This document shows, in pieces, positions 18,000-29,674 of a stretch of DNA of 64,000 bases. This stretch comes from Betaproteobacteria bacterium (GTDB taxonomy: Bacteria > Pseudomonadota > Gammaproteobacteria > Burkholderiales > UBA6910). The position numbers were made by a program, and so were the translations under genes. Within the stretch, counting starts at the first letter, position 1. The number at the start of each line of letters is the position of its first letter. Below the pieces are notes generated by a model. It saw nothing but the letters and a program-made list of their open reading frames with translations, had not been told where the DNA came from and ran no database searches. The stretch is taken from NCBI GenBank assembly GCA_016183615.1, contig JACPEG010000058.1, positions 1 through 64,000 of the forward strand. The letters are read 5' to 3'.

Positions 18000-19445
18000 C
18001 TAGATGGACTTCTGGATGGCCCAGGCGCAAAGCCCCATGAGCGGCTGGGGAACGATGCCGAACACCAGCATCGCCAGCCCGTTCATACTCATGAAGAAGC
18101 CCACGTCGTACTGGGGCGCGATCGGCTCCCGCGAGGTCGGCTCGTCGAAATACATGAGCTTCACGACCCGCAGGTAATAGAAGGCGCCGATCAGCGACAG
18201 GATCACCGCCACCACGACCAGCCACAGGAATCCGGCGTGGAGCGCCGCCTGCAGCACCGAGAGCTTGGCATAGAAGCCCACCATCGGCGGCACGCCCGCG
18301 AGCGAGAACATGATGAGCAGCATCATGAACGCATACCAGGGGCTGCGCTGGTTGAGCCCCTTGAAGTCCTCGATGTTCTCGGCCTCGAAGCCCTCACGCG
18401 AGAGCAGCATCACCATGCCGAAGCTGCCGAGCGTCATCATCACGTAGGTGACGATGTAGAACATGGCGGAGCTGTAGCCGTTCCCGCCGCCCGAGAGGAT
18501 GCCCAGCAGCACGAAGCCCATGTGGGAAATCGTGGAGTAGGCGAGCATGCGCTTGATGTTGGTCTGGGCGATGGCCGTGATGTTGCCGATGGCCATGGAC
18601 AGCACCGACAGGATCACCAGCATGCCCTGCCAGTCCTTGACCAGCCCCTCCAGCCCTTCCACCAGGATCCGCATGATGAAGGCGAAGGCAGCGAGCTTGG
18701 GGGCAGAGCCGATGAACAGCGTCATGGCGGTGGGCGCACCGTGGTACACGTCGGGCACCCACATGTGGAACGGCACCGCGCCCAGCTTGAATCCCAGGCC
18801 GGCCACGATGAACACCAGCCCGAACACCAGCACGGTCTGGTTGGCGTGGCCGCTCTTGATCACTTCCGCCATCTTGGCGATCTCCAGGGATCCGGTGGCG
18901 CCGTAGATCATGGACATGCCGTAGAGCAGCAGGCCAGAGGCCAGCGCCCCCAGCACGAAATATTTCATGGCGGCTTCCACCGCCACCTTGGAATCCCGCT
19001 GCAGCGCCACCAGCGAGTACAGGCTCAGGGACAGCAGCTCCAGGCCCAGATAAAGGGTGAGAAAGTGGCTCGCCGAGATCATCACCATCATGCCCATCAT
19101 GGCGAACAGGGCGAGCGAATAGAATTCGCCGCCGTACATGCCCCGCACCGTGATGTACTCCCGGGAATACACCAGCAGCAGCGACACCGCCGCGTACACC
19201 ATGAGCTTGAGCGCGTCCGCCATGGGATCGTCCACGAACATGCCGCTGAAGGTGTGGACCGTCTCGGGGGTACCGGTGGCGATGGTGATTCCGGCGCACA
19301 CCAGCAACGTCAGCTGGGCCAGCACATAAGTCAGGAAGCGGCTGCCGCGCCGGGCAAACAGGTCGACGATGAGCAGCACCGACACCGCCCCCAACAGGAA
19401 AATCTCGGGCGCCGCGGGCTGCAGGTTGGGCATGGCGAAGGTCAT
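18000..19445 (-). CDS. nuoN: NADH-quinone oxidoreductase subunit N
   Basis: This 481-residue, roughly 14-helix antiporter-like subunit of the complex I membrane arm is last in the nuo operon. Typical segments are [27 protein letters not shown] (helices 4-5, with the conserved glutamate in GLELLS), [20 protein letters not shown] with the channel lysine, and [19 protein letters not shown]. An ATG four codons in (at 19433) is an alternative start. It follows nuoM by 10 bases. Confidence 0.95.
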   Translation of the reverse strand: MTFAMPNLQPAAPEIFLLGAVSVLLIVDLFARRGSRFLTYVLAQLTLLVCAGITIATGTPETVHTFSGMFVDDPMADALKLMVYAAVSLLLVYSREYITVRGMYGGEFYSLALFAMMGMMVMISASHFLTLYLGLELLSLSLYSLVALQRDSKVAVEAAMKYFVLGALASGLLLYGMSMIYGATGSLEIAKMAEVIKSGHANQTVLVFGLVFIVAGLGFKLGAVPFHMWVPDVYHGAPTAMTLFIGSAPKLAAFAFIMRILVEGLEGLVKDWQGMLVILSVLSMAIGNITAIAQTNIKRMLAYSTISHMGFVLLGILSGGGNGYSSAMFYIVTYVMMTLGSFGMVMLLSREGFEAENIEDFKGLNQRSPWYAFMMLLIMFSLAGVPPMVGFYAKLSVLQAALHAGFLWLVVVAVILSLIGAFYYLRVVKLMYFDEPTSREPIAPQYDVGFFMSMNGLAMLVFGIVPQPLMGLCAWAIQKSI

Positions 19446-19455
19446 GGCGAGGCCT

Positions 19456-20940
19456 CTACAGCTTGCTCTGGGCCACGTGGGCCAGAAGCTCGTTCACCGA
19501 GGTGTGCAGGGCCTCGGTGAAGGGGAGCGGATAAACACCCATGGCCAGCACCGCGAGGGCAAGCAGCGCCAGCACCAGGAATTCCCGGACGCCGATGTCG
19601 TCGAGCTCCTCCACGTGGGCGTTGGCCACCGCGCCGAACACGACGCGCTTGTACATCCACAGGGTGTAGGCGGCGCCGAAGATCAGGGTCAGGGCCGCCG
19701 CGAAGGCGTACCAGAAATTGGCCTTCACCGCGCCCATGATGACCATGAACTCGCCCACGAACCCGCTGGTGCCCGGGAGTCCCGAGTTGGCCATGGCGAA
19801 CAGCATGAAGAAGGTGGCGAACATGGGCATCTTGTTCACCACCCCGCCGTAGTCGGCGATCAGCCGCGAGTGCAACCGGTCGTACATCACGCCCACGCAA
19901 AGGAACAGCGCCCCGGAAATGAAACCGTGGGAGATCATCTGGATCATCGCCCCTTCCACTCCGTAGGCGTTGAAGATGAAGAAGCCCAGGGTGACGAAGC
20001 CCATGTGGGACACCGAAGAGTAGGCGATCAGCTTCTTCATGTCCGCCTGCACCAGCGCCACCAGGCCGATGTACACGATGGCGATCAGGGACAGGGCAAT
20101 CATGAAGCCCGACAGCGCATGGCTTGCATCCGGGGTGATGGGAAGCGAGAAGCGCAGGAAGCCGTAGCCCCCCAGCTTCAGCAGGATCGCCGCAAGGACC
20201 ACGGAGCCGCCGGTGGGCGCCTCCACGTGTGCATCCGGCAGCCAGGTATGCACCGGCCACATCGGCACCTTGACCGCGAAGGCGGCCAGGAACGCCAGGA
20301 AGATCAGGATCTGGGCCGGCAGCGGAATCGGCAGCTTGTGGTAGTCGAGGATGGAAAAGCTGCCGCCCGACTGGTGGAACAGATAGATGAAGGCCACCAG
20401 CATCAGCAGCGAGCCCAGAAGCGTGTAAAGGAAGAACTTGACCGCCGCGTAAACCCGGTTCGGGCCGCCCCACACCCCGATGATCAGGAACATGGGGATC
20501 AGTGTCGCTTCCCAGAACACGTAGAACAGGATGGCATCCAGCGCGGCGAATACCCCGTTGATGACCCCCGACATGATGAGGAAGGCCCCCATGTACTGGG
20601 CCACCCGCTCCTGGATCACCTTCCAGCCGGCGATCACCACCAGCGGCGTGGTGAATGAGTTGAGGAGGATCAGCAGCAGGGAGATGCCGTCGATCCCCAA
20701 GTGGTAGTTGACGTTGAAGCGCTCGATCCAGGGGGCTTTCTCGATGAACTGCATTCCGGAGGCCAGGAGGTCGAACCCCGCGTAGAGGGGAAGCGCCACC
20801 ACGAAGCCGAGGACCGAGCCGATGAGGGCGAGCTTGCGGGCATTGGGGGCATTTTCGTCGCCGCCGGTGGCGAGCACCGCCACCCCGAAGGCGATGGGCA
20901 GCCAGGTGACCAGGCTTAACAGGGGGAAACCGACCAGCAT
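19456..20940 (-). CDS. nuoM: NADH-quinone oxidoreductase subunit M
   Basis: This 494-residue proton-pumping subunit of complex I has about 14 membrane helices. The helix-5 glutamate lies in [14 protein letters not shown] and the helix-7 lysine in [20 protein letters not shown]. The discontinuous helix region and [18 protein letters not shown] are family hallmarks. It lies between nuoL and nuoN in standard order. Confidence 0.96.
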   Translation of the reverse strand: MLVGFPLLSLVTWLPIAFGVAVLATGGDENAPNARKLALIGSVLGFVVALPLYAGFDLLASGMQFIEKAPWIERFNVNYHLGIDGISLLLILLNSFTTPLVVIAGWKVIQERVAQYMGAFLIMSGVINGVFAALDAILFYVFWEATLIPMFLIIGVWGGPNRVYAAVKFFLYTLLGSLLMLVAFIYLFHQSGGSFSILDYHKLPIPLPAQILIFLAFLAAFAVKVPMWPVHTWLPDAHVEAPTGGSVVLAAILLKLGGYGFLRFSLPITPDASHALSGFMIALSLIAIVYIGLVALVQADMKKLIAYSSVSHMGFVTLGFFIFNAYGVEGAMIQMISHGFISGALFLCVGVMYDRLHSRLIADYGGVVNKMPMFATFFMLFAMANSGLPGTSGFVGEFMVIMGAVKANFWYAFAAALTLIFGAAYTLWMYKRVVFGAVANAHVEELDDIGVREFLVLALLALAVLAMGVYPLPFTEALHTSVNELLAHVAQSKL

Positions 20941-20982
20941 GGGCTATCCGTATATTCTCTCAATGGGGGCGATGCGCGCCGC

Positions 20983-22938
20983 TCAGCCCCGGTTGAACCA
21001 GACCGTGAGCAGCACAAAGACCCCGATAATCATGGAAAAGGCATAGTGATAGATGCGCCCGGTCTGCAGGTGGCGCATGACCAGCGAAAACCAGCCGACC
21101 ATCCGCGCCGAGCCGTTGACCATCAGGCCGTCGATCACGCCCACGTCGCCGATCTTCCACAGCCCGGTGCCGATGCGGCGCGTGCCGCCGGCGAAGAACC
21201 AGTCGTTGAAATCGTCGAACCCGTACTTGCGATCGAGGATGGTGTACAGGATCCCGGCCCTGTTCTTGATGACCGCGGGCAGGTCCGGCCGCTTGATGTA
21301 CAGGTACCACGCTGCGGCGATTCCGGCCATGGCGAACCAGAAAGGCAGGGTCTGAAGGGCGTGCAGCATCATGGCCACTATTCCGTGAAACTCCTCCGCC
21401 ATCAGGGCCATGCCGTTATGCTGGGCGGAAACGGCGATGGCGCTTCCGAAGTAATCCCCGAACAGCACCGGCCCGATCACCCAGCCCGCGGCTACCGAGG
21501 GAATCGCCAGCAGCACCAGGGGCACCGTCACCACCCAGGGTGACTCGTGCAGGTGCTCCTCCGTATGGTGATCCATGCGCGGCTTGCCGTGGAATGCCAT
21601 GAACAGCAGGCGGAAGGTGTAGAGGGCTGTCACGAACACGGTGCCGAGCACCGCGAAGTAGGCGAAGCCGGAGCCCGGGAGCCGGGAGAAATGAACCGCC
21701 TCGATGATGGCGTCCTTGGAGAAGAAGCCCGAGAACCCGGGCACGCCCGCGGAGGCCAGCGCGCCGACCAGCACCGTGGCGTAGGTGATGGGCATGTACT
21801 TCCTCAAGCCTCCCATCCTGCGCATGTCCTGCTCGTGGTGCATGGCGATGATCACCGACCCCGCCCCCAGGAACAGCACCGCCTTGAAGAAGGCGTGGGT
21901 CATGAGGTGGAAAATTCCGGCGGCGTAGGCCGAGGCCCCCAGGGCGACGGTCATGTAGCCAAGCTGGGACAGCGTGGAATAGGCCACCACCCGCTTGATG
22001 TCGTTCTGCACGATGGCGATGAGCGCCATGAACAGCGCGGTGATTGCGCCGATCACCATTACCACCGAGAGCGCCGTGTCGGAAAGCTCGTAGAGCGGCG
22101 ACATGCGCGCCACCATGAAGATGCCCGCGGTCACCATGGTAGCGGCGTGGATCAGGGCGGAGATCGGCGTCGGGCCTTCCATCGAGTCCGGCAGCCACAC
22201 GTGAAGCGGAAACTGGGCCGATTTCCCCATGGCGCCCACGAACAGCAGGATGCAGATGGCGCTCATCAGCATCCAGGGTTTGCCGGGGAGGATTTCAATG
22301 GTCTTCTTCGCCATTTCCGGACCCTGGGCGAACACCGCGGCGTAGTCGAGGGTGCCGAAATACATGAGCACCAGGGCAATGCCCAGCAGAAAGCCGAAGT
22401 CCCCCACCCGGTTCACCAGGAACGCCTTGAGATTGGCGTAAATGGCCGTGGGCCGCGTGTACCAGAAGCCGATGAGGAGATAGGACACCAGGCCCACCGC
22501 CTCCCAGCCGAAGAACAGCTGGAGGAAATTGTTGGACATCACCAGCATCAGCATGGAAAACGTGAACAGCGAGATGTAGCTGAAGAAGCGCTGGTAGCCC
22601 GGGTCGTCGTGCATGTAGCCGATGGTGTAGATGTGCACCATGAGCGATACGAAGGTCACCACCACCATCATCAGCGCCGACAGGCGGTCGATCAGGAAGC
22701 CGATCTCAAAGCGGGTGTCGCCGGAGGTGATCCAGGTGTAGACCGAGCCGTTGTGGATATTGCCCTTCAGCACGTCGAAAAACACGGCCACGGCGAGGCC
22801 GAAGGACACCCACATCAGGCCGATGGTCACGCGGTGGGACCACTCGCGGCCGATCTTCCAGCCGAGCAGGCCGGCGATGACGGCCCCGAGTAGCGGCGCC
22901 AGCGGTATCAGCAGATAGATCGTTTGCATTTCGGTCAT
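20983..22938 (-). CDS. nuoL: NADH-quinone oxidoreductase subunit L
   Basis: This 651-residue distal antiporter-like subunit has the usual NuoL length, including the long C-terminal amphipathic helix that clamps the membrane arm. Conserved segments are FFGWEAVGLVSYLLIGFW (glutamate of helix 5), MGKSAQFPLHVWLPDSMEGP (lysine of helix 7) and IKRVVAYSTLSQLGYMTVALG. It follows nuoK by 31 bases. Confidence 0.96.
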   Translation of the reverse strand: MTEMQTIYLLIPLAPLLGAVIAGLLGWKIGREWSHRVTIGLMWVSFGLAVAVFFDVLKGNIHNGSVYTWITSGDTRFEIGFLIDRLSALMMVVVTFVSLMVHIYTIGYMHDDPGYQRFFSYISLFTFSMLMLVMSNNFLQLFFGWEAVGLVSYLLIGFWYTRPTAIYANLKAFLVNRVGDFGFLLGIALVLMYFGTLDYAAVFAQGPEMAKKTIEILPGKPWMLMSAICILLFVGAMGKSAQFPLHVWLPDSMEGPTPISALIHAATMVTAGIFMVARMSPLYELSDTALSVVMVIGAITALFMALIAIVQNDIKRVVAYSTLSQLGYMTVALGASAYAAGIFHLMTHAFFKAVLFLGAGSVIIAMHHEQDMRRMGGLRKYMPITYATVLVGALASAGVPGFSGFFSKDAIIEAVHFSRLPGSGFAYFAVLGTVFVTALYTFRLLFMAFHGKPRMDHHTEEHLHESPWVVTVPLVLLAIPSVAAGWVIGPVLFGDYFGSAIAVSAQHNGMALMAEEFHGIVAMMLHALQTLPFWFAMAGIAAAWYLYIKRPDLPAVIKNRAGILYTILDRKYGFDDFNDWFFAGGTRRIGTGLWKIGDVGVIDGLMVNGSARMVGWFSLVMRHLQTGRIYHYAFSMIIGVFVLLTVWFNRG

Positions 22939-22969
22939 GATTAGGCGATCAGCAGTCAGCTTTCAGCGG

Positions 22970-23275
22970 TCAGCCCTTCAGGCTGTCCAGGTCATCCACG
23001 TTGATGCTCTTCAGGTTGCGGAACAGCACGATCAGGATGGCGAGCCCGATGGCGGATTCGGCGGCCGCGACCGTCAGGATGAAGAACACGAAAATCTGGC
23101 CCGCGATGTCATGGAGAAAATGGGAGAACGCGACGAAGTTCATGTTTACCGCGAGCAGCATCAGCTCGATGGCCATCAGCAGGATGATCACGTTCTTGCG
23201 GTTGAGGAAAATCCCCACCACGGCAATCGCGAACAGGATCGCGCCGAGCACCAGGTAATGCGATAGCGAAAGCAC
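22970..23275 (-). CDS. nuoK: NADH-quinone oxidoreductase subunit K
   Basis: This 101-residue protein has three membrane helices and two conserved buried glutamates in the [14 protein letters not shown] and [13 protein letters not shown] segments, which take part in proton transfer in the membrane arm. The start is a GTG at 23275 preceded by AAGGGGAG. It lies 40 bases behind nuoJ. Confidence 0.94.
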   Translation of the reverse strand: MLSLSHYLVLGAILFAIAVVGIFLNRKNVIILLMAIELMLLAVNMNFVAFSHFLHDIAGQIFVFFILTVAAAESAIGLAILIVLFRNLKSINVDDLDSLKG

Positions 23276-23315
23276 AGTGATTCTCCCCTTTTGACCCGAG
23301 AGGGCGATCCCGCCC

Positions 23316-23918
23316 CTACTCCTTGGGCTCCGGCGGCATCGGGATCAGGCGCACCCGGTCCCGGGCCCGCACCAGCACCTGCTTGGCCGGATCCTGATGG
23401 CGGGTGTCCCTGCGCCGGCGCAGCGTCAGCGCGATGGCGGCGACGATGGCCACCAGCAGGATCACCGCCGCGATCTCGAACGGGTAGACATACTCGGTGT
23501 AGACCAGCCGCCCCAGCTCCTTGGTGTTGCTGTAGCCGGCGGGGCGCGCCTCGGGCACCGGCATGTCGGCGAGCCCGAAGTACCTGCCGCCCAGCACCAG
23601 CGCCATCTCGATCACCATCACGATGGCGATGGCCGCCCCCAGCGGAAACCAGTTCCAGAAGCCTTCCCGCAAGCGGTCCAGGTTGATGTCCAGCATCATC
23701 ACCACGAACAGGAACAGCACCATCACCGCGCCCACGTACACCAGCACCAGGGTAATCGCCAGGAACTCCGCCTCCAGCAGCAGCCAGATGCCGGCGGAAG
23801 TGAAGAAGGCCAGCACCAGGAACAGGGCCGAATGCACCGGGTTGCGGGCGGTGATCACCCGCAGCGCCGCGAACAGCAGGATCGCCGAGAAGAAATAGAA
23901 CAGAAAGGTCTGAAACAT
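23316..23918 (-). CDS. nuoJ: NADH-quinone oxidoreductase subunit J
   Basis: This 200-residue, five-helix subunit contains the conserved third helix [20 protein letters not shown], which includes the pi-bulge of NuoJ. The start is the ATG at 23918 ([13 protein letters not shown]). The frame is open further upstream, but that part overlaps nuoI in another frame. The charged C-terminal tail after residue 170 is longer than in E. coli. Confidence 0.93.
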   Translation of the reverse strand: MFQTFLFYFFSAILLFAALRVITARNPVHSALFLVLAFFTSAGIWLLLEAEFLAITLVLVYVGAVMVLFLFVVMMLDINLDRLREGFWNWFPLGAAIAIVMVIEMALVLGGRYFGLADMPVPEARPAGYSNTKELGRLVYTEYVYPFEIAAVILLVAIVAAIALTLRRRRDTRHQDPAKQVLVRARDRVRLIPMPPEPKE

Positions 23919-23938
23919 CACGTCCCGCGCCTCACGAT

Positions 23939-24427
23939 TTATCTGAATTTCGCGTCGTCCGCCCGGTCCTTGGCGATCTGGGCCTCGTAGCGGTCGCCCA
24001 CCGCCAGCAGCATCTCCTTGGTGTAGAGCAGGTCGCCGCGCTTCTCGCCGTGGTACTCCAGGATGCGGGTTTCGACGATGGAATCCACCGGGCAGGATTC
24101 CTCGCAGAAGCCGCAGAAGATGCACTTGGTGAGGTCGATGTCGTAGCGGGTGGTGCGCCGGGTGCCGTCGGCCCGCTGCTCGGACTCGATGGTGATGGCG
24201 AGCGCGGGGCACACCGCCTCGCACAGCTTGCAGGCGATGCAGCGCTCCTCCCCGTTGGGGTAGCGGCGCAGCGCGTGCAGCCCCCGGAAGCGCGGCGACT
24301 GGGGCGTCTTCTCCTCGGGAAACTGGACCGTGATCTTGCGCGAGAACAGGTGCTTCCCGGTGAGCGCCATGCCCTTCACCAGCTCGAACAGCAGGAAGGT
24401 CCTGAAGAAATCGGCGATGCGGTTCAT
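23939..24427 (-). CDS. nuoI: NADH-quinone oxidoreductase subunit I
   Basis: This 162-residue peripheral-arm protein binds the two [4Fe-4S] clusters N6a and N6b through two ferredoxin motifs, [12 protein letters not shown] and [12 protein letters not shown]. The amphipathic N-terminal helix ([20 protein letters not shown]) is typical. It lies 19 bases after nuoH. Confidence 0.95.
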   Translation of the reverse strand: MNRIADFFRTFLLFELVKGMALTGKHLFSRKITVQFPEEKTPQSPRFRGLHALRRYPNGEERCIACKLCEAVCPALAITIESEQRADGTRRTTRYDIDLTKCIFCGFCEESCPVDSIVETRILEYHGEKRGDLLYTKEMLLAVGDRYEAQIAKDRADDAKFR

Positions 24428-24446
24428 GGGGTCGTCTCCTCTCCCC

Positions 24447-25505
24447 TCACCACACCCACAGCCGGGTCTGCATCCAGCCTCCCACCACCACGATCCAAAT
24501 CAGGGTAACGGGAATGAACACCTTCCAGCCGAGGCGCATGATCTGGTCGTAGCGGTAGCGCGGGAAGGTGGCGCGGAACCACAGGAACAGGAACAGCACG
24601 AAGGCCACCTTGCCCAGCAGCCAGAAAATCCCCGGGATCAGGGTAAACGGCGCGAAATTGAACGGCGGCAGCCAGCCTCCCAGGAACATGATGGAGGTCA
24701 TGGTGGCGATCAGGATCATGTTGGCGTATTCCGCGAGGAAGAACACCGCGAACGCCATCCCCGAATACTCCACGTGGAAGCCCGCCACGATCTCGGATTC
24801 CCCTTCCGCCACATCGAAGGGCGCGCGGTTGGTTTCCGCCACCCCCGAAATCAGATACACCAGGAACAGCGGGAACAGCGGGATGAAGAACCAGGACAGG
24901 AACCCGGCCCCGATCTGGGCCTTGACGATGCCGGAGAGATTCAGGGTCTGGGAGGCCATCAGCACGCCCACCAGCGCAAAGCCCATGGCGATTTCGTAGG
25001 AGACGATCTGGGCCGCCGAGCGCAGGCTGCCGATAAAGGCGTACTTGGAGTTGGATGCCCAGCCGGCGACCACTACCCCGTACACCCCCATGGATGTGAT
25101 GGCCATGATGTAGAGCAGCCCGGCATCCACGTTGGCCAGCACCATCTCCGGCTGGAACGGCACCACCGCCCACGCTGCCATCGCCGGCATGATGGTGAGC
25201 ACCGGCGCCAGCACGAACAGGAACTTGTTGGCGCCCGAGGGAATGACGATTTCCTTCATCATCAGCTTCAGGCCGTCGGCAATGGGCTGGGCCCAGCCGC
25301 CGAGCCAGGGGATGCCGAAGAAGGTCACCCGGTTCGGTCCGATTCGAACCTGCATGTAGCCAATGATCTTGCGCTCGGCCAGGGTCAGATAGGCCACGCC
25401 GACCATCAGGGGCGCGACGATGACGACGATGAGCACCAGGGTCTTCACTAAAGTGAAGATCATGGGACCCCAGTCCGGCCCGAAAACGGTCTGGAAGATT
25501 TCCAT
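24447..25505 (-). CDS. nuoH: NADH-quinone oxidoreductase subunit H
   Basis: This 352-residue, eight-helix subunit forms much of the quinone chamber. Signature regions are [33 protein letters not shown] and the acidic loop [20 protein letters not shown]. It starts three bases after the nuoG stop codon, indicating tight coupling. Confidence 0.96.
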   Translation of the reverse strand: MEIFQTVFGPDWGPMIFTLVKTLVLIVVIVAPLMVGVAYLTLAERKIIGYMQVRIGPNRVTFFGIPWLGGWAQPIADGLKLMMKEIVIPSGANKFLFVLAPVLTIMPAMAAWAVVPFQPEMVLANVDAGLLYIMAITSMGVYGVVVAGWASNSKYAFIGSLRSAAQIVSYEIAMGFALVGVLMASQTLNLSGIVKAQIGAGFLSWFFIPLFPLFLVYLISGVAETNRAPFDVAEGESEIVAGFHVEYSGMAFAVFFLAEYANMILIATMTSIMFLGGWLPPFNFAPFTLIPGIFWLLGKVAFVLFLFLWFRATFPRYRYDQIMRLGWKVFIPVTLIWIVVVGGWMQTRLWVW

Positions 25506-25508
25506 GGG

Positions 25509-27896
25509 TTACCCTGCCATCCTCTGCTGGCTCATCGCCCGCTCCGCGGACACCGTCCCGAACAGCGCCCCCAGGGCCGCAGTCAGCGGGTGAGCCGCAG
25601 CCACCCGGATGCAGTTGTCGGGCAGCCGGTCGTCGCACCCGGCGTGGAGCGTCGTTTCGCCGCCGTTCTGGGCGAGCCTGACCCTGTCTCCATCCTTGAG
25701 GCCCAGGCGCTCGATCAGTGCCCCGCGCATCCACGCGACCGGCGGCTGACCGTCCCGCGTCTTCTGGAGCGAGGGCGACCGGCGCGCGATGGCGTCCGCC
25801 TGGTAGATGGGCACTTCCCCGATGCGCTCGATACCCGAGCCAGCGGGTGACAGGCTCACGACGAAAGTCCTGAGCCGGTTGTTGAGCCACGACGAGGTAT
25901 CAGCGCCTTCGCCTGAAACCATTTGGGCGCGCACTCCCTCGCTGCTTTCGTAATCGAATCCCGGAACGCCCAGCAGGTTGCCGAGCACCCGCAGCACCTT
26001 CCAGCCGGGACGCGCGTCGCCGAGGGGCTTCACCACGCCGTTGAAGGACTGCACCCGGCCCTCGGTGCTGACGAAGGTCCCGGAGGTCTCGGTAAAGGGT
26101 GCGATCGGCAGCAGCACATCGGCGTAATCCGCCGCCCGGTGCCGATAGGAAGAAAGCGCGACCACGAAATCGGCCTGGTACATGGCGTTGAGCGCCTGGG
26201 CCCCGTCGTAGCAGTCAAGCTCCGGCTCGACCCCCAGCAGGATGTAGGCCTTGCGCGGGCTTTCGATCATCTGGCGGGCGCTCATGCCCGCCTTCGCCGA
26301 GGCGTTGACCGGGACCGGCACCGCACCGGCCAAATAACCGCCGACGCTGTTCGCCGCCTCGCCCAGGAAGCCGAAGGAAGCTTCGGCCAGCCGCGCGATT
26401 TCCTGGCCCAGGGCGTGCAGCGTTCCGTATTGCGGATGATGCTGGGCCAGGTTGCCGAGAAAAACCGCCGCCGGCTGCGCCTCGGCAAGGCTCTTGGCGA
26501 TATTGCGCGCGGCATCGTCGGCCGGGACCGAAGCGATCTGCTGCTGGAGCACGGCAGACACCTGAACACCCTTGATTTCGGCCAGCGCCTTTAGGATCTG
26601 GGCCAGGATGGACGCCATCGCCGATGGAGCGACGATCGCCCTGTTGGCAATCCGCGTCAGCAGGTCATCGTCCACCGGGTTCACCAGACTGAGCTGGCAG
26701 CCCTTCGACACCGCCTGGCGCAGCCGCAGCGCGAGCAGGGGGTGGTCCTTGCGCAGCGTGCTTCCCACGACCAGCACCGACTTCAGATCCGGAATGGCGG
26801 CGACACGGGTTCCCAGCCAGGGCGCCCCCTGCAGCTCCCGGTCAGGCGAAAAATCGGACTGGCGCAGGCGATGGTCCACGTTGCCCGTGCCCAGCCCGCG
26901 CACGAGCTTCTGCAGGAGATAAAGCTCTTCCAGAGTCTGGTGGGGCGCGGCCAGCGCCCCGATCTGGTCGGGGCCGCTCGTGTCCTTCACGCGCTTCAGC
27001 TCGTTGGCCACGAACTCCAGCGCCTCGGGCCAGTCGCATTCCTGCCACTGGCCGTCGCGCTTCACCATCGGACGGGTGAGCCGCTCCTCCGAATTCAGTC
27101 CCTCGTAGGAGAAACGGTCCTTGTCCGAAAGCCAGCACTCGTTGATGTCCTCGTTCTCCCGCGGCAGCACTCGCATCACCCGGTTCTGCTTCATCTGCAC
27201 GATCAGGTTCGAGCCCAGGCCGCAGTGGGGACTCACCGATTTGCGGCGGGAGAGCTCCCAGGTGCGCGCGGTATAGCGGAACGGCTTGCTGGTGAGGGCT
27301 CCCACCGGGCACAGGTCGATGGCATTGCCGGAGAGCTCGGAATCCACGCTGCGCCCCACGAAGGTCAGGATTTCCGAGTGCTCGCCCCGGTTCGCCATGC
27401 CGAGTTCCATGATCCCGGCAATCTCCTGCCCGAAACGCACGCACCGGGTGCAGTGGATGCAGCGGGTCATGTCGGTGGAAATGAGCGGCCCCAGGTTCTT
27501 GTTGACGACGACCCGCTTCTCCTCCTGGAAGCGGGAAGCGCTCCCGCCGTAGCCCACCGCCAGATCCTGGAGCTGACACTCCCCGCCCTGGTCGCAGATC
27601 GGGCAATCGAGGGGGTGATTGATGAGCAGGAACTCCATCACCCCCTTCTGTGCGGAAACGGCCGCCGGGGAATGGGTGGATACCTTCATGCCGCCGGTTA
27701 CGGGGGTCGCGCAGGCGGGCAGCGGCTTGGGGGCCTTCTCCACCTGCACCAGGCACATGCGGCAGTTGGCCGCGATGGAGAGCTTCTTGTGGTAGCAGAA
27801 ATGGGGTATGTGGATGCCCAGGCGGTTCGCCGCATCCATCACGGTGCTGCCGTCGGGCACTGAAACTTTCCTGCCGTCGATCTCGAGTTCAACCAT
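25509..27896 (-). CDS. nuoG: NADH-quinone oxidoreductase subunit G
   Basis: This 795-residue iron-sulphur subunit begins with a [2Fe-2S] ferredoxin domain (CYHKK...ANCRMC). The His-Cys3 site (HPLDCPICDQGGECQLQD) and the CIHCTRC plus LCPVGAL site for two [4Fe-4S] clusters follow, and a molybdopterin-oxidoreductase-like domain without metal makes up the rest. The region corresponding to cluster N7 of E. coli (HCGLGSNL) lacks the extra cysteines, so N7 is absent. A proline- and alanine-rich middle is ordinary for betaproteobacteria. Confidence 0.95.
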   Translation of the reverse strand: MVELEIDGRKVSVPDGSTVMDAANRLGIHIPHFCYHKKLSIAANCRMCLVQVEKAPKPLPACATPVTGGMKVSTHSPAAVSAQKGVMEFLLINHPLDCPICDQGGECQLQDLAVGYGGSASRFQEEKRVVVNKNLGPLISTDMTRCIHCTRCVRFGQEIAGIMELGMANRGEHSEILTFVGRSVDSELSGNAIDLCPVGALTSKPFRYTARTWELSRRKSVSPHCGLGSNLIVQMKQNRVMRVLPRENEDINECWLSDKDRFSYEGLNSEERLTRPMVKRDGQWQECDWPEALEFVANELKRVKDTSGPDQIGALAAPHQTLEELYLLQKLVRGLGTGNVDHRLRQSDFSPDRELQGAPWLGTRVAAIPDLKSVLVVGSTLRKDHPLLALRLRQAVSKGCQLSLVNPVDDDLLTRIANRAIVAPSAMASILAQILKALAEIKGVQVSAVLQQQIASVPADDAARNIAKSLAEAQPAAVFLGNLAQHHPQYGTLHALGQEIARLAEASFGFLGEAANSVGGYLAGAVPVPVNASAKAGMSARQMIESPRKAYILLGVEPELDCYDGAQALNAMYQADFVVALSSYRHRAADYADVLLPIAPFTETSGTFVSTEGRVQSFNGVVKPLGDARPGWKVLRVLGNLLGVPGFDYESSEGVRAQMVSGEGADTSSWLNNRLRTFVVSLSPAGSGIERIGEVPIYQADAIARRSPSLQKTRDGQPPVAWMRGALIERLGLKDGDRVRLAQNGGETTLHAGCDDRLPDNCIRVAAAHPLTAALGALFGTVSAERAMSQQRMAG

Positions 27897-27916
27897 GATT
27901 CGTCAGTCCGCGATGC

Positions 27917-29185
27917 TCAGAGCCGGGGTCCCATGCCACCGTCCGCCAGGCACTTCTTGTGCTCGATGTGGTGCTGGAACTCGGACCGGAAATGCTTGAT
28001 GAAGCTCTTCACCGGCATGGCCGCGGCGTCGCCCAGAGCGCAGATGGTGCGGCCCATGATGTTGTCGGCCACGTTGTCCAATACCTGAAGATCCTCCGGC
28101 CGGCCCCCGCCGGTCTCGATGCGGTGGATCATGCGGTAGAGCCAGCCGGTGCCCTCGCGGCACGGGGTGCACTGGCCGCAGGACTCTTCGAAATAGAAAT
28201 AGGCAAGGCGTTCCAGGGCGCGCACCATGCAGGTGGTTTCATCCATGACGATGACGGCGCCCGAGCCCAGCATCGAGCCGGCCTTGGCGATGGAGTCGTA
28301 GTCCATGTCGCACTCCATCATGATCTCGCCCGGCAACACCGGCATGGAGGAACCGCCGGGGATGCAGGCCTTGAGCCTGCGCCCGCCGCGCATGCCGCCC
28401 GCCATCTCCAGCAGCTTCCTGAATGGCGTGCCGAGCGGAACTTCATAATTGCCCGGCTTGTTCACGTGGCCCGACACCGAGAAGATTTTGGTGCCGCCGT
28501 TGTTGGGCTTGCCGAGTTCCAGGAACTTCTCGCCACCGTGGGTGACGATGTAGGGGACCGATGCGAAGGTCTCGGTGTTGTTGATGGTGGTGGGCTTGCC
28601 GTACAGGCCGAAGCTCGCCGGGAACGGGGGCTTGAACCGGGGCTGGCCCTTCTTGCCCTCGAGCGACTCGAGCAGCGCCGTCTCCTCGCCGCAGATGTAC
28701 GCGCCGAAGCCGTGGTGGGCGAAGAGCTGGAAGTCGATGCCGCTCGCGAGGATGTTCGTGCCGAGGTAACCCGCGGCACGCGCCTGCTGGTAGACGTCCC
28801 AGACCTCGCCGTGGATGTAGTTGTAGCCCACCTTGCAGCCCATGGCATAGGCGGCGATCGCCATGCCCTCGATCACCATGTGGGGATTCCAGCGCAGGAT
28901 GTCCCGGTCCTTGAAGGTGCCGGGCTCGCCCTCGTCCGAATTGCACACCAGGTACTTTTCCCCGGTGTAATGGCGCGGCATGAAGCTCCACTTGAGGCCG
29001 GTGGGGAAGCCCGCGCCGCCGCGCCCCCGGAGCGCCGATTTCTTCACCTCGGCGATCACCGTCTCCGGCGGAATCTTCTCGCCGAGAACCTTCTTCAGGG
29101 CGGAATAGCCACCGCGCGTCTCGTAATCCCCGAGGCGCCAGGTCTTTTCGCCGTCCAGGCCGGCCAGGATGATCTCGGTCGCCAT
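27917..29185 (-). CDS. nuoF: NADH-quinone oxidoreductase subunit F (NADH-binding)
   Basis: This 422-residue flavoprotein oxidises NADH at FMN and passes electrons to cluster N3. [13 protein letters not shown] forms the nucleotide-binding loop, [13 protein letters not shown] contacts FMN, and [14 protein letters not shown] with a later cysteine binds the [4Fe-4S] cluster. It starts immediately before the stop of nuoE with no gap. Confidence 0.97.
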   Translation of the reverse strand: MATEIILAGLDGEKTWRLGDYETRGGYSALKKVLGEKIPPETVIAEVKKSALRGRGGAGFPTGLKWSFMPRHYTGEKYLVCNSDEGEPGTFKDRDILRWNPHMVIEGMAIAAYAMGCKVGYNYIHGEVWDVYQQARAAGYLGTNILASGIDFQLFAHHGFGAYICGEETALLESLEGKKGQPRFKPPFPASFGLYGKPTTINNTETFASVPYIVTHGGEKFLELGKPNNGGTKIFSVSGHVNKPGNYEVPLGTPFRKLLEMAGGMRGGRRLKACIPGGSSMPVLPGEIMMECDMDYDSIAKAGSMLGSGAVIVMDETTCMVRALERLAYFYFEESCGQCTPCREGTGWLYRMIHRIETGGGRPEDLQVLDNVADNIMGRTICALGDAAAMPVKSFIKHFRSEFQHHIEHKKCLADGGMGPRL

Positions 29186-29674
29186 TCAGTTCAGCTCGGC
29201 GAGAATCTTGTCCACCTGCTCGGGCGTGAGGGAGCCGCACATGCGCTTGTTGTTGATAAGCGCAAGCGGCGCATCTCCGCAGGAACCCATGCACTCCCCC
29301 TCCTTCAGCGTGAACATGCCGTCGGGCGTCGTCTCGTTGAAGCCGATGCCCAGCTTCTGCTGCAGGTATTCGGCAATGTTGTTGGCGCCGGAAAGGGCGC
29401 AAGGCAGGTTGGTGCACACCGTGATCTTGTACTTCCCAACCGGCTTCAGGTCGTACATGTTGTAGAAGGTGGCTACTTCGTACACCGCCACCGGTGCCAT
29501 TTCCAGGTACCCGGCCACGAAGTCCAGGGTCTCGGCGGACAGCCAGCCCTTTTCCTCCTGGGCAATGCGCAGGGCCGACATCACCGCCGACTGCTTCTGC
29601 TGCGGTGGGTACTTGAGGATTTCCTTGTCGATTTTCGCCAGCGCTGCCGGCGACAGGATGAGCGGCGCGTTCAC
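29186..29674 (-). CDS. nuoE: NADH-quinone oxidoreductase subunit E
   Basis: This 162-residue thioredoxin-like subunit carries the [2Fe-2S] cluster N1a, with ligands in CTNLPC and CMGSCGDAP. It starts at a GTG whose bases overlap the nuoD stop codon (GTGA), so translation is coupled. Confidence 0.95.
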   Translation of the reverse strand: MNAPLILSPAALAKIDKEILKYPPQQKQSAVMSALRIAQEEKGWLSAETLDFVAGYLEMAPVAVYEVATFYNMYDLKPVGKYKITVCTNLPCALSGANNIAEYLQQKLGIGFNETTPDGMFTLKEGECMGSCGDAPLALINNKRMCGSLTPEQVDKILAELN